Shown: positions 45,920-57,300 of the stretch, piece after piece
How the letters are laid out: each line of letters starts with the position of its first letter
Numbering within the stretch: position 1 is the first letter of the stretch
Assembly (NCBI GenBank): GCA_037447655.1
Contig: JBBHKE010003519.1
Coordinates: forward strand, 91,920 to 155,919
Source of the DNA: Zygnema cylindricum
Lineage: Eukaryota > Streptophyta > Zygnematophyceae > Zygnematales > Zygnemataceae
Direction of reading: 5' to 3'
Length of the DNA: 64,000 nucleotides
The notes under the pieces: model-generated
What the model saw: the letters and a program-made list of their open reading frames with translations, nothing else
Told to the model about the DNA's origin: nothing
Database searches by the model: none
Made by a program: the position numbers and the translations under genes

Positions 45920-48821
45920 TCACGATTTCTCGGGGTACAAAAACCATTGAGTTGCAAGATACTTAACTCCACGGCTTACCGGAAGACCTGCATGCTTTGA
46001 TCGATGGTCTTCCGAGCCTTCTGGTCCAATCAGAGTGTACCAAAAGATAGCTTTTCCGGCTTTGGGAATCACCTGGAGAAGCGTTTGGAAAAAAAGGGAA
46101 CCGGCAAATAAATGAAACTCAGAAGGAACGAGTGCAAATATGTTGAAAGTATTGTCACGTGAGGGTCCTGACATGAAAAACTAACTTTAAATGTAAAACA
46201 AAGGACTAGTTCACATGAAAACACATAATATGACATCAAATCAATGCACACTGAAAAATTTAAAATTAATTAAACATTTGATCTTGTGGCTATCATCAGT
46301 TATGTAAAATAGTTGTGGCGATTATTTAAAAGAAATTTTAGGAACTCTTAAGAATCATAATGTCTTTATATTATGGATGATTGATTAAGATGACACATTC
46401 CATGATACGTTTGTAAAAAATGAATCAAAAACAAAACAAATAAAAATTAAGTTCGACAATAAGCGGCAATGTTACTCTTAGGTCAAAAGTATCCAATCAG
46501 AACCGGACAAGACAAAAAAAAATTATGTCATTTCCACTCTCTCTTCTCCCTCCCTCTCCATTCGATAATCAAGGTGCTTACAAAATTAATAACTAACATA
46601 AAATGTAACTCGTCCGGCGATCAAAATTGCTTTGTTTTGGTATCACATGACATAACTTAAGGTTAAAAGGAAAAAGAGGTCAAGTAAAAAAGGACAAGGA
46701 AAATGGTTTAAAGGGTTTCTTTTCCATTTAACTTACAGTTTTAGGTAAGAATGGGAACACGGTTTGTCCTCCTTCAAAATTGTCGTTAAGATAAACCAAT
46801 AGAGTCCCACGCCCCTTTAAACTACCATCCGGACTTTTGAGACTGTCCGTATGCAATTTGTATTCCTGTCCTTCTTCGTACTTCACAATCTGTACTTTTT
46901 CCGTTGCCCGACGATTAAAACTTTGGATCCCCGAAAGTTTTGAAGCATGCTGACGAATTCGTAATGCCGCCAGCTCAGCTTTTGTCTTTTCTGATGGTGA
47001 AACCCAAGCGGTACTGAAAATCAAAGGCACCTCGATCCCTTTTTGGTTAGCCAGGCATATTATTTTAGAAAATCAGAAAAATAAAAAATGTTTTTTGCCT
47101 CGGGATTCGGGAATGTTTCAAAAATAGACAATAGCAAATTTTGTATATGTGTTTTGACAAAGACAAACATGATTATTAGCACTAATGGAATTTTTAAGAC
47201 GAAGATTGTAAAATGTGGCTTGATGTGTGATGTGCTCTTTCTTAATATTATCTCCACTTTGAAATCAACCATTTATCGATGTAATAACTAAATTACAACA
47301 TCAAAAATATGAAAAACCATGTCTGAAAAATGAAAAATGAAACATGAAAAATGTTTACTTTTTCAACAAGCGTCGTTTAGAGTTCACTCAAATTTTTTTG
47401 CTGAGTTTTGACCATCCTTACAAAAAGAGATTATTTGCAAAAACAAAAACGAAAACAAATACCTAAATTGCAACAAAGAGGTTTAAAAGACAGAGACTCT
47501 CTATATATCTTTTTTGCAGGGGAACCAGCAGGCCAGTTCAAAACTGGACGGTGAGGTGAACTAAAAAAAAAAAAAGCACAGCATAAAAATAAAAAAAAAA
47601 GCCCAACATAAAAAAAAGGGGACTAACCTGCTGCTGCGAAACTGACTGATAGCGGTCGTATTTCCAACCTGTTTGAAATCACATGAGAACGAAACTTGAA
47701 AAAGAGCGGGAAACCATGGACTTGAAACCAAAATGTTAAGCAAAATCAGTATATACTATCAGTACCGTACCGTACCGTACTATACTATCAGTATATACTA
47801 TGACTGAAGACAAAAACCAAAACTAAAAAAGTAGAAATGACGATAAAGACCACCACCAATCAATCGATTCAATTTACTGGCAATGCCTACACTTGAAATG
47901 ATAATACTATGATTTATTCTCTTTCAAATGGAATTTTAATTTCTGTTTATGGTTAATTATACAGTATGTTTTCCAGTTATTTAAACTACCACAAATCGTT
48001 TCCAGTATTTGATCCTAAGGTGGATCTTGAAGGGCAAAATAAAAGCCAAACACTAGTTTTAATGCGCTAAAAGTTGCGGAAACACTATATGTGGTTAGTA
48101 CTTGCTATATGCTTTTATTATGTTATATTTCAAAACCTCGTATAATAACCTTATAGCAAGGGATTAACAGATATAGTTTTTCGACAACACCGTGTATTGC
48201 TATTGCCGCCGATCTTTTCGCCACTTTAAAAAAAAAATCTCTGTGCACACGTGTCCGGTTTCTGATTGGAAATTTAAAAATGTAAAACCTTATTCTTTCC
48301 ATTGCAATCGTCGAAAATTAAGAATTGCAACAAAGTGTGTGCACCGAGAAAAGATATTTTAAGAGACGAAAATCCATAGACCGCAGTGTGGTTTTCGCAC
48401 TTTTTTGTAATTTTCGCACTTTTCGCACTTTTCGTACTTTTCGCACTTTTCGTACTTTATAAAGTATGAGGCAAACCTGAACTCTGCTGCGCTCCCACTT
48501 TCCATCTCCTGCCCTAATTAAAGCGGCGCACTCCTCCGGAGTCAGAAGGTCCGGAAACTCCCAAACACGAAAATCGCTTTTCAGCGAAGAGCGAGAGAAG
48601 TGAGTCAAAGGACACGTGTCACCTGTCGAATGGGCATCGCAAAGATCGTTCTCGGAGTCCGGTACGGTGGGAGGGTTCAGGGATTCGTTTGGACTGGTAG
48701 TGCTTGTAGGAGATGACACGTGTTCCGGTCGAGAAGGTGGTAGGTAGGGAGAAGGGGAGGAGGAGGAGGAGGGAGAGGAGCCTCGTGGATGCAGTCCACC
48801 CATGGTGCCCATGGACTGCAC
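45920..48821 (-). CDS. prolyl 4-hydroxylase, four exons, 271 aa
   Basis: Exons right to left: 48477-48821, 47628-47668, 46737-47013 and 45920-46072. GT..AG junctions and phases agree, with TGA at 45920-45922. It is a 2-oxoglutarate/Fe(II) dioxygenase of the prolyl 4-hydroxylase alpha type, which hydroxylates proline in secreted proteins such as cell-wall extensins. Residues include FRVWEFPDLLTPEECAALI, FRSSS, EGQEYKLHTD (iron ligands His183 and Asp185), FEGGQTVFP, and KHAGLPVSRGVK (iron ligand His248 and 2-oxoglutarate-binding Lys258). The catalytic set is complete. The N-terminus is Ser/Pro-rich (about residues 14-55) and shows no obvious signal anchor, unlike many plant P4Hs, so location is uncertain. 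A 9-bp minisatellite follows the first donor. Confidence 0.86.
48412..48458. repeat. 9-bp minisatellite (TTTTCGCAC/TTTTCGTAC)
   Basis: About five units lie just inside intron 1 of the prolyl 4-hydroxylase gene, 19 bp from the donor. On the gene strand they read in frame as a VRK repeat if the intron is retained. Confidence 0.82.
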
Positions 48822-49316
48822 TGACTGTCCGATTAAAGCAGGGATAGGGTTTTGGGATTTGGTAGAGGAAAGCCGAATGTATTATCTTCTTTAGTAAAGT
48901 AAGGTACAATTTATTGCGGGAAAATATGTTGGAAGTGGCGCCCGGGAAGAAAGGATCTCATGCATGGGTGCATGGCCGGCGGTCGTCAGCTGTGTGACTC
49001 GGTTCGAACGCGCAGCGTAACAGTCACATGGCATGTGACTGCCGTACGCTACGTGACGGGACGCCGCTTCAAATTTTCAGATTCGTCCTTTGCTTAGCCG
49101 TACAGTGTACTGCATGTCCGACGTTTCAACTTTGGAATTTCTTATGAACACCAGAAATTGCCAGGTGGACACACCGAAATTGAATACCGTACGAAATGTA
49201 CAGTTTCAGGACACGTACCGGGTTTCGAGAGGGGTGTGCGACCAGCCTCGTAGTACTGTACTTACGGCCGATAACAACATCTCTGACACCGACAAGGCGC
49301 CAACGGATGGAAAGTA

Positions 49317-50133
49317 CACCGCGAATCGTAATTAGAGTAAATTACTCTAATTCGGTCGCTCGAAATTTCGAGTCTATCACATCAAATAGAGTAATCGATT
49401 TTAATTTTTTCATTATTCAAATTTAGGTGAGGTTTAATTAGCGAAAAAAAATCAAATATAGGTTGTTTTTAAATAGTGTGGAATACGGACGACGTCTGAC
49501 CGTGCAAAATTGTACTTTTATATGTATTAGGTACAAATGCTGATTTAATAGAATCGCGCTCGCACGTGAAATCGCACTAAACAAAAAAATCAGTCACATC
49601 GAAAAAAATCCGTTCGCATAACTCTCGTCCGTCGACAGCATCGTCGTCAGTGTGAACATTAACTGACATTCAATGCGACAAATAGAACTAGCGTCATAAT
49701 GACGTCAAAACTATACGGACTGACACATTTTGAACGCATACGTAATTTAGTGTTCATAGTTATCACGCGAAAAATTGTCGCCGACATAACCTAATATAGA
49801 ATGCTTAAATAAATTAGAGTAAACGTCATAGTTGAAAAAGCTCCATCACATAAACTACACCGCGAATCGTTATTAGCGTTATGAACTCTATATCGGCACC
49901 CCAAAATTTTGACATTAATACCTTAAATAGAATAAACTACACTATTTAAAGACGTGGACCATAATCTGCCACGTCTCCTGACACTAAATTATAATGAATG
50001 ACGCTAATTTTTTCTTTACTCTAATAATTTCTCAACGCTAACAACGATTCGCGGTGTAGCGTTCATTACTCTAATTGTTTTTTTTCGTTTTTGTACTCTA
50101 ATTTTTTCATTACTCTAATTACGATTAGCGGTG
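49317..50133 (+). mobile_element. TA-flanked TIR element (family M3) carrying a nested M1 element
   Basis: Starts CACCGCGAATCGTAATTAG and ends TACGATTAGCGGTG, with TA at both ends. Without the nested copy it is about 616 bp, essentially the 614 bp of 6932-7545, and it shares that interior throughout. Confidence 0.86.
49858..50056. mobile_element. TA-flanked TIR element (family M1), 199 bp, nested
   Basis: Ends CACCGCGAATCG and CGATTCGCGGTG. It lies inside the M3 element at a site where the uninterrupted copy near 7470 has a single TA, so TA was duplicated on insertion. Confidence 0.9.
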
Positions 50134-50191
50134 TACAGTACTTTACTGTAGTTCTCATAGAGTAAAACAAACAAAATAGTACAGTTTAACA

Positions 50192-50390
50192 CACCGTGAA
50201 TCGTTATTAGCCTTGTGTACGATATATCGGCACCCCAAAATTTTGACATTGATACCTTAAATATAATAAACTACACTATTTAAGGACGTGGACCATAATT
50301 TGCCACGTCACCTGGAACTAAATTAGGATGAATGACGGTAATTTTTTCTTTACACTAATAATTTATATACGCTAATAACGATTCAAGGTG
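50192..50390. mobile_element. TIR element (family M1), 199 bp
   Basis: Starts CACCGTGAATCGTTATTAG and ends AATAACGATTCAAGGTG. Same length and interior as the nested copy 49858-50056 (TATCGGCACCCCAAAATTTTG, GTGGACCATAATTTGCCACG), in the same orientation. TA follows; the left flank is changed to CA. Confidence 0.84.
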
Positions 50391-50397
50391 TACAGTA

Positions 50398-52815
50398 CAC
50401 CGCCAATCGCTATTAGAGTAAATAACGCTAACTCGGTGCCCTTTAAAAAAAATAAAAAAACTTGAAATACAATTCATAATTCTATTTTTTGCTTTACAGC
50501 TTTCCAAAACACAACCGAAAACAAAAAATGTAATTTCGTAACATTCCTTCGTCACGCTATTTTCGGTAACTTTTGTTAGTCACACTATTTTTCTCAAAGG
50601 ACTTTCGTTATGTTTTAAAAACATAAACACTAAAAAATGAGTTGGCTTAAAGATTGGCGTTTGCAAAAAGTATAAAAGTTCTGTCGTATAATGATTTCGT
50701 ACGCAGGTCCATGGTACGCCAGTGAAGATTTGCAGTTGAGTTTGTCGGTGCTAAAAATCTGAAAGATATTCAATATCAGATTGTAGCTTGCGTGGCGCAA
50801 ATCAATTTAGAACACGTAGTTTACAGACTCTTCGTGATGGAACATCGACTCAGGGTGAAGTTCCATTAGGCGGTCTTAGTAAATGTACGGACAAGTCTAC
50901 TAGCAGCGTTTACTATAAGTCCGCTCCATTGTGTCGGCCCAGTAATAAACCTTCATCAATTATGATTGGCGCCACGTAAGTTAGAGTCAAGATTCTAAAA
51001 AACGTGAAAAAAATCTACAAACGGAATATTCGTACAAAAATTTTGTACCACCTGAGGTAATTAATGATTCGTATATAAAGTTTTCGGCTAGATTTTGATT
51101 TTGAAAATGGAAATCAAATTTTCGAAACAGAATGGCAAAAAGACGCAACAAATTTTGAAGGTCGTGGCAAGCTTCAAATGTCGGTGGATGTCAAACGGAG
51201 CGAGCTAGGATATTTTCACCTGACCTGCATTCAACGTGGCAAGAGGCACATGGCATGTACGACGTGTACGCTTGTGATGGCTTGTACAACGTATATATTT
51301 TTTTCCTTTTCACGTGTACCAATGGTTACGAATGGCAATCATCTAGTGGGAGCCCACTGGATGATGTGCTCGATTGTTTCGCGGATCTCAAAAAGTGAAA
51401 CATCCAACGGTCAGGAATTACGCCTACATCATTGGAGCTTCCCGACAGCTTTCCAGTTACGATGTTTCGTGCGACAAAAAAAATATAATTGGTAAGGCTC
51501 TATACGGCGCTGTACGAAAACATATGGCCTCCAGTAACGAACCCCACTTTTTGTCTATTGGAACTTCACCCTCAATCAACCTTGTCTGTAGAGTTGGTCG
51601 TACGATTACACAAACGTCTGATGGAACTTCACCCTTAGGGTACTTTCGCATGTTATCGAAACTTAGTCTTGTAACTTTGTTTTTTAGCGAAGATTCTTCA
51701 TACAACTTTCAAAGCATTCGGATGTAAACGCAAATAACTTTTCAATTGAGAAAGTGACTGACGTAGACGTGTACGAAACAAAGTGACAAACGAAGTGGTA
51801 CACAAAATGAGGCGAAACTTCCACTCGGCTTCAATTTGGGGCGTCTCTCCGCACGCTGTACATTTTTGCGACTTGGTAATGTATGTACGCCACATTGTCG
51901 AACGTGTCAAAACCCTAAACTACCTTTCGCCGTCGCACAAAAATTCGGTTCCGTTTTTCGTTTTCCCACTTGACGACGGGTGCCCAATGTTTTTCCTACG
52001 CCGTAAGTGTGAAGACACGTGTGTTTGAGAGAGACGGCCACTGTACGGAAATCAGTGCACGGAAAACAGTACGCACAGGCTGGAAACGTGTAGTGTTTTT
52101 TTTTTTGGTACTCCGCACACAAAAAATGTAAATTTTTTTAGACATGTGCGACAACGTCTGCCTATTTGCTCACCTTGTTGGATTTTATTTAAAATCACCT
52201 TGCGAGGTGATTTGATGTAACGTGGTACCAATCGCAATCTAACACCTCATTCACTGGCACGACCTGATGGAAGGGTGCTACAAATTTTACTCCCAGTAAA
52301 CGTGTTCGTACGATTACTGGGAACGCCTGATGGAAGGTTACCCTAATTCGGTGCTCTTTTTAAAAATTTTTAAACCTGAAATACAATCCATAATTCTATT
52401 TTTTCCTTTACGCCTTTTAGGGTTCTTTTTTTAGTTAGCGTTAATAACGGAAGTACATTGCGATGTTTATAGTGTGATGTACGGACAGAATTTGTCCGTA
52501 TCAAAATGCACTTTTTGAAATAAAAATGTACAAAAAGTCATTTAATGTAATTGCGCACACATGTGAATGTGCGCTGGAAAAAGAGACGCAAAATCGAATA
52601 TTCAGATTTTGGCGTACGAATTGTCAGATTTTGTACGAATACATATATTGATGCAGACATCGATACGGCGGGTATTTATTATTCGATAAAACCTAAATTA
52701 GAGTTAATGATTAATTGGTATATATGTTTTTTTTGTTTTTTATCCTAATTAGCGTTGATAACACTATTTTTATTTTACGCTATTTATTCCTTTACTCTAA
52801 TAGCGATTGGCGGTG
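50398..52815. mobile_element. composite of two truncated TIR elements around other repeats
   Basis: A left end CACCGCCAATCGCTATTAG at 50398 and a right end CTAATAGCGATTGGCGGTG at 52815 bound the region. A block with TTGAAATACAATTCATAATTC followed by TATTTTTTGCTTTAC (about 50440-50505) recurs in direct orientation at about 52342-52410, so two related elements probably lie here, each missing an end. Between them are unclassified sequence and R1 copy 4. Confidence 0.6.
51638..52221 (-). mobile_element. repeat R1, copy 4, truncated
   Basis: Begins GGGTACTTTCGCATG after TTA, matches copy 2 throughout and holds ATCACCTTGCGAGGTGAT at 52194-52211. It stops soon after, lacking the far end. A direct repeat of about 36 bp (TCGTACGATTAC..AACG.CTGATGGAA) lies at 51598 and 52306, outside it. 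Confidence 0.76.
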
Positions 52816-52817
52816 TA

Positions 52818-54362
52818 CTGTCCTAACAAAAAACAAATATCCAAATCAGAACCGACTACGGTGTTCGCTCCTACGGCTTTTTTGAACTAGTCCATACTCT
52901 AATTTTGAGTACGTGGTCCTAGTTCACTGGTTCCCGCAGTCTGCTTTGCCTGCTATCCTAGTGGTCGTACTATAGTACCTGATATTTTCCCGCATAAAAA
53001 AATATCTTTAGCACCAGATAGTCGGTTCGGTTCGCCTGTCAACAGCGTCAAGGGACCGTCCAAGCGAAGAAAAATCAAAAATGGTACCGGCGCAATGCCA
53101 CGTCGCCAACCATATAAAAAAATTGTACTTCCCACCCGTCGGCGTGTCGCCAGGCGAGCTGGTGTTAGCGGCTGTCGGTACGGACGCAAATTTTTTGGCG
53201 GGGGTGGACAACCCTAAAAAGTAAAAAACTAAAAACCCATCAGATTTTCCTGAAAGTGTACACTTTTCTTGGTGCATATTTAGATCTTCAACTTTTTAGG
53301 AGAAGAAAGACCACGTAGCGGAGTAGCCCCCATTACCGTACGACACAAATAGCGCACTTTTGGAGAAAAGTCAAGATTGACTGTACGACACAATTTGGGC
53401 CGCTAGAATTGGGTCGCAAATGAACGAAATCCGATTTCATGGTCGTGAAACAGTCAAAGTCTGGGTTCTATTCTACGGTTCAGATTTATTTACAGATTCA
53501 CTTCTGTAACATCCTACTGCACAGAAGCTGCCAAAAGATATTCTGGCCAGGTGGACTGCTTTTCATAAATCGATGGCTCATATCAGCCAATCTAAAGCAG
53601 TTCCAGCGCCATGTTGTACATCCACGTAGGTAAGATGAATCACTACACCTGTATGTCTTCACAGCTAATATCCATGCGTATGGAAACCAACGGCCAGGAT
53701 CAGCTAACGGATTAGTAGTGCCTTACTGCGCTGCTGTAGTACTTACGATCCCGTTTTAAAATTTTGGAAGGTTTAGGTCTTTAGGACCTTGGATCGTCCA
53801 GTCCATATTCTATATCCCTCCTCCCAGATCTAACGGTCCAATGAGACCAATTTTGCCTTCTCTGTTGTCGGTGAAAAATACTGAAATTACGGTTCAGTAC
53901 AGTACTGTAAGTCCTGTACCTCCCTCTCAGGAACGACGTCAAGGCAACATATGTCACATGTGATTATCAACTGTGAGTGGCGCAAATCAAACGGGAAAAC
54001 ATTCTAAACGACCGCAAACCGTACATTACAGTACTGTACTGTCAACTGTGTAAAGTGCAATGTACCTTTGTGTTGCAATATTGTGTACTTTTCTGTACTA
54101 CTGAAGTCTCTCCTCCCTGCAATTCACCACTCCCTTTTTTGTCCAAGGTTCCCTCTTTGCCAATAGCTTCGTTCGATGGATCCAGAGTCTTTCTCTCCCT
54201 TCTCTCTCCCTTCTCTCTTCGTCTCCTTCTCATTTCACCTATTGCTATGTGAATCCATGTAGCTCGACGAATTTTGAAGCTTTCTCTTTCTGACTCTTCC
54301 TCTTGTTTCACAACCGTTCAGGCACACCTCAGCCGTACACACTTTGCCACGTGGCAGCAGCC
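52818..54362. other. intergenic, promoter side of the ABC transporter gene
   Basis: No gene is supported. A CT-rich stretch near 54090-54300 precedes the ATG at 54363 and probably belongs to its 5' UTR. Confidence 0.5.
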
Positions 54363-57300
54363 ATGGCTGTCAGCCTAGCAATTCACTGCCTTCCTCCTAC
54401 TGGACAATTCTCTAGGAAGATCAGCTGTGGAGATGCCACGTGGCTCCTGCGTCCTCTTCCTGTCTCTCACAGCCATAGCCACGAACCTCTCCTCTCGTGC
54501 AGAAGAAACAATGTACAGAAAGTACATAAATCCAGGCTGGCAGCCATGGCCAATAGCAATTCAGCTGATCCCAGCTGGTTTCATGCTCCACAGGAAAGTT
54601 ACTCAAGGACAGAAGAGGAGGGAAGGGCAAAGGAGGTTTGCAGTACTCCAAACACGGATAGGAAGATAAGTACAAATCGTACGGAAAATGGAGATAGGGC
54701 AGAAGAAGACAGCAACATCCACGGCTCAAGTAGTGGAGGGAATGGAAGCACTGTTCATTTTGAAGTTAGGGAGGAGAGAGAGAGAGATAATGGAGGGGTG
54801 AGAGGTGAGAGGGATTCAAAAATGAAAACACAATTAGGATCAGAATTTGCTGACAAGACTGGTAGAAATCAGGGGTTGGGGGGAGAGGGAGAGGTGAAGA
54901 GAGGAAGAAAGGAGGGCAATTGGAAGAGAGTGAGAGGATTTTTAGGACTGTTGCGTACGATGCTGCCACGTGGCAGCTGGTGGACTATGGGAGGTGAAAT
55001 GGAGGCAGATGATGGGGTTACTTCAAAAAAATCGCTTTTGAGATTATGGAAGCTGGTGGAACCCGACAAAATTCTGCTTTTGTTCGCATTTATTTTCTTG
55101 ACAATTTCTTCGGTAGGCTTCCTATCCTTTTGTTTTAGATGGAGCTTTTTGTTTTGTTAAAAGGAGAAAGAAAGCTATTGCAAACCTTGGGTTTGGGAGG
55201 AAAATCAATCCTTTTGAAGGTCTTTTACGATTGTCGAGCGAGAAATGGAATTAAGGTTGATCGTTTATGACGCGTACACATGGAATTTAACAGCTATATA
55301 TGGCGTTTATTGACATTTTAAAATGCAAAGAAATATCACCAAATCATATATTAGTGGTAGTAACACTAATTGTTTAAGAGATCTCGACGAGCCACCTTCC
55401 AAATTATAGTTTAGTGTAGTGAAAACTAAATCCGCTTTAATACTAGTTGTTCACTAACTCCAATATCGATGTAAGGTTCCTTCACAATGCTGTTCATTGG
55501 TAATTTTTCCTTTACATACTTCTCACGTTTATTTCCGAGTGTTCATCCTTTTTCACCTATTTGGGGTAGCTGTGCTTCTTTACGACTTCAATAAATTTGT
55601 TAAATTCTTTTTTGAAGTTTATTATACAAAACAGTTCGCAGCCAATTCTTAATTTAGAACTCAAGCCCTACAGGTATCAGGAATTTCTTCCTCCTTCCAT
55701 TCCTTGTATCCTCACCTTCCATTGACTCTCCACCATTCCATCTTTCCATCCATTTCAAAATTATTTATGAAAAGTCTAAACCAAATCCCGCCATTCCCTA
55801 TTTAATTATTACTTTGACATTTCCCATTCCTATTTTTCTCCATCTTCCTTCCTTCCTTCCATTCCTCCTCCCTCCCTCCTCCATTCCATTCCATCCCTCC
55901 CCCTCCTCCCCTCTTCCCTGTCCCCTCCTCCTCCCCCCTCCCTCCCTCCTCCTCTCCATCTTCCTCCTCCTCATCATCTTCATCACATCAAGTCGCCTCC
56001 CCCTCTATCCTCTGACTGCCCCCCCACACTATTATTCTTCTGCACCCAGTGACCAGCCAGTCTGCCCGTCCCTCCTGCGCAGCTCTGTGAGGTGGCCATT
56101 CCACACTATATTGCAGCGACCATCTTTTCCGCCGGGAGTGGTCTCAAGCCCCGCTTTGTGAAAAACGCCTACACTCTTGCGGGGCTCACCATCGTCTACG
56201 GCATTTTCAGGTGATTTTTTCTTTTTTTATGTTGCATATTTGTATTTCTCACGGGTCTCATCATCGTCTACGGTGTCACGATCGTCTACAGTGTTTTCAG
56301 GTGATTCTTTCCTCAGTTTTTTTTTTGTCTTTTTTTGTTACTGTTAAGTATTTCTCACCGGTGTCACTATCGTCTATAAAGCGGTTTCAGGTGATTTTTG
56401 CCTCAGGTGATGTTTTCTTTGGGTGGTTTTTTTCATTTTAATAGCTGTTAATATTATTGTTTTTGAGGCCGATCTTTTACGGCGATTTCTGATGATACTT
56501 TCCTTTATTGTTGTTAGTAATATTGGTTTCATGGCCCATCGTTTGTGTCATTTTCTGGTTTTTTTTTTGTGGAGGGGTTTTGTTAACGGTTTTTATTTGA
56601 AGGTTTTTGATAGTGATGTATATCGTGTGCAATTCCTCGATACACAATACGGATTGTGAATTTTATCCTCGATATGCCATATTTTACTGGTTTTTGCATC
56701 GAGTGAGATATTTGATACAGCACTGAAAAAAAAAAAAAAAAAAAAAGTACGTCACGCGGAAAGAACATCACTTCTATTTCTTTATCGATGCTTCAGTTTT
56801 TCAAAAAAATATATTAATTTTTCAACGAATCACAGCACATCAATCTCTCTCCATCTGTTGTTGCTGGGCTTTGGTCCCCTCGTCATACATACCCATAATA
56901 TCTGACGCCACTAATTTTTCGGTTAAAAGATGAAATCATTATTACAATTGAAATTTACAAGTGAAAAGCTTCCACTTTGAATGCTAATCCATTGCATTAT
57001 TTGCCCGTATGTGGGTTACATTGGTCTTCGTGTACCTTTCAGAACCGATAACTGGTACTACTTTTTGAACCTGTATTGCGGTACAATTCAATTCATAATA
57101 CAGAGGTACTGTATTTTAACGTGTACTGCATCGAAACGAATATCGCACTCGATACAGTATGGGAATTGTGATTTAGACTCCTCGATACGATACAGCAAAA
57201 AATATTGTATCGCGATATATCAAAAGGAATCCGATACGATGTACAACACTTGTTTTTTTTTTGTTTTTCCTTTTTTTTTTTCTTCTTTTTTTCAAGTTAA

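Noticed and set aside
53094-53218. Short, strongly Arg/Lys-rich reading frame starting MPRRQPYKK on the + strand
   Set aside because: Only about 40 codons from the ATG, no recognisable neighbour or domain, and an equally long frame on the opposite strand. Basic composition alone does not support a gene or a viral relic.
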